Notes under the pieces: model-generated
The model's database searches: none
The model's input: only the letters and a program-made list of their open reading frames with translations
Told to the model about the DNA's origin: nothing
Shown: piece after piece, positions 63,671-64,000 of the stretch
Layout of the letters: each line of letters starts with the position of its first letter
Numbering within the stretch: position 1 is the first letter of the stretch
DNA from: Clostridia bacterium
GTDB lineage: Bacteria > Bacillota > Clostridia > Oscillospirales > RGIG8002
Reading direction: 5' to 3'
Assembly: GCA_017620395.1 (NCBI GenBank)
Contig: JAFZQJ010000013.1
Location: 31,885-95,884, forward strand
Length of the DNA stretch: 64,000 nt
Translations under genes and position numbers: made by a program

Positions 63671-64000
63671 ATGGCGATTGGTGAACGTATTCGTTTCTTC
63701 CGCAACATGAAGGGCATCACACAGAAGTATCTTGGCATGGTGGTGGGTTTCCCGGAACGCTCCGCCGATGTGCGTATGGCACAGTATGAAACCGGGAGCC
63801 GCACCCCCAAGGCCGACCTGACAAAGACCCTGGCTGACTTCTTTGATATTTCCCCTGATGCCCTGACCGTCCCTGACATAGATACCGACATCGGCCTGAT
63901 GCACACCCTCTTTGCTTTGGAGGATATTCGGGGGCTGACTATTGGGGAGATTGACGGCGAGGTTTGTCTGCGTCTGGACAAATCCAAAGGCAAGACCTAT
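63671..64000 (+). CDS. XRE family regulator, cut by the window end
   Basis: The ATG at 63671 follows TGGAG and opens a frame of 110 codons with no stop before the window ends. It begins MAIGERIRFFRNMKGITQKYLG and has the XRE HTH (QYETGSRTPKADLTKTLADFFDIS). It is divergent from xis-int with promoters about 45 bp apart, so it probably represses the recombination and mobilization genes. The frame is absent from ORF lists that need a stop. Confidence 0.8.
   Translation, partial: MAIGERIRFFRNMKGITQKYLGMVVGFPERSADVRMAQYETGSRTPKADLTKTLADFFDISPDALTVPDIDTDIGLMHTLFALEDIRGLTIGEIDGEVCLRLDKSKGKTY

Overview
The window is GC-rich, densely coded bacterial chromosome. Gene content and regulatory style point to an anaerobic, probably gut-associated member of the Clostridia (Oscillospirales/Ruminococcaceae-like, not resolved further). 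The signs are strong AGGAGG-type ribosome binding sites, near-consensus TTGACA-N17-TATAAT promoters, TTG and GTG starts, a rpsF-ssb-rpsR operon, DegV, DUF1836 and CwlD proteins, a TrpB2-type tryptophan synthase beta chain, and a tet(W)-type resistance gene on a mobilizable element.

Layout. 1-2.9 kb: end of an unknown gene, a Ca2+/Na+ antiporter with a long structured leader, then rpsF-ssb-rpsR. 2.9-5 kb: proBA (proline synthesis), reading left. 5.1-17.8 kb: a long rightward run with zapA, dut, the elongasome set mreB-mreC-mreD-PBP2, a MinD-like ATPase, mgsA, a type IIA topoisomerase A subunit, ttcA, a membrane protein, cwlD and radA. 18-20.5 kb: a dipeptidase, a phosphoesterase and a DUF2007 protein. 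20.5-28 kb: an ABC transporter and small membrane, lipo- and regulatory proteins. 28.1-36.4 kb: a leftward unit MATE-GNAT-atpB-E-F-A-G-D-C in which no separate atpH exists; instead a delta-subunit C-terminal domain is fused to the front of the alpha subunit. 36.6-39.7 kb: two tandem paralogous solute-binding lipoproteins without permeases.

39.87-45.1 kb: an operon headed by a perfect promoter, a 23-codon leader peptide packed with Trp, Tyr and Phe codons, an attenuator with a recognisable competing antiterminator, and a second 17-codon leader (YWRW). It controls trpB2, a sodium:solute symporter, a phenylacetate/arylacetate-CoA ligase and an ACT-domain protein. This is the most interesting regulatory system seen here. 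45-55.3 kb: a beta-helix lipoprotein, a thioesterase, an ABC-F ATPase, a two-HTH regulator divergent from an unassigned structured small RNA, a diguanylate cyclase, a YegP-like protein and a URO-D-family protein.

55.3-64 kb: imported DNA. It holds a frameshifted AT-rich DUF4238-like gene, tet(W) with its leader peptide and attenuators, a deleted tnpV remnant, a MobV relaxase with an adjacent pMV158-like oriT, iteron-like repeats, a RepA-type ATPase, MobC, a tyrosine integrase, an excisionase-like protein and a divergent XRE regulator cut by the window end. It reads as an integrative mobilizable element whose far end lies outside the window. No rRNA, tRNA or CRISPR array was seen.
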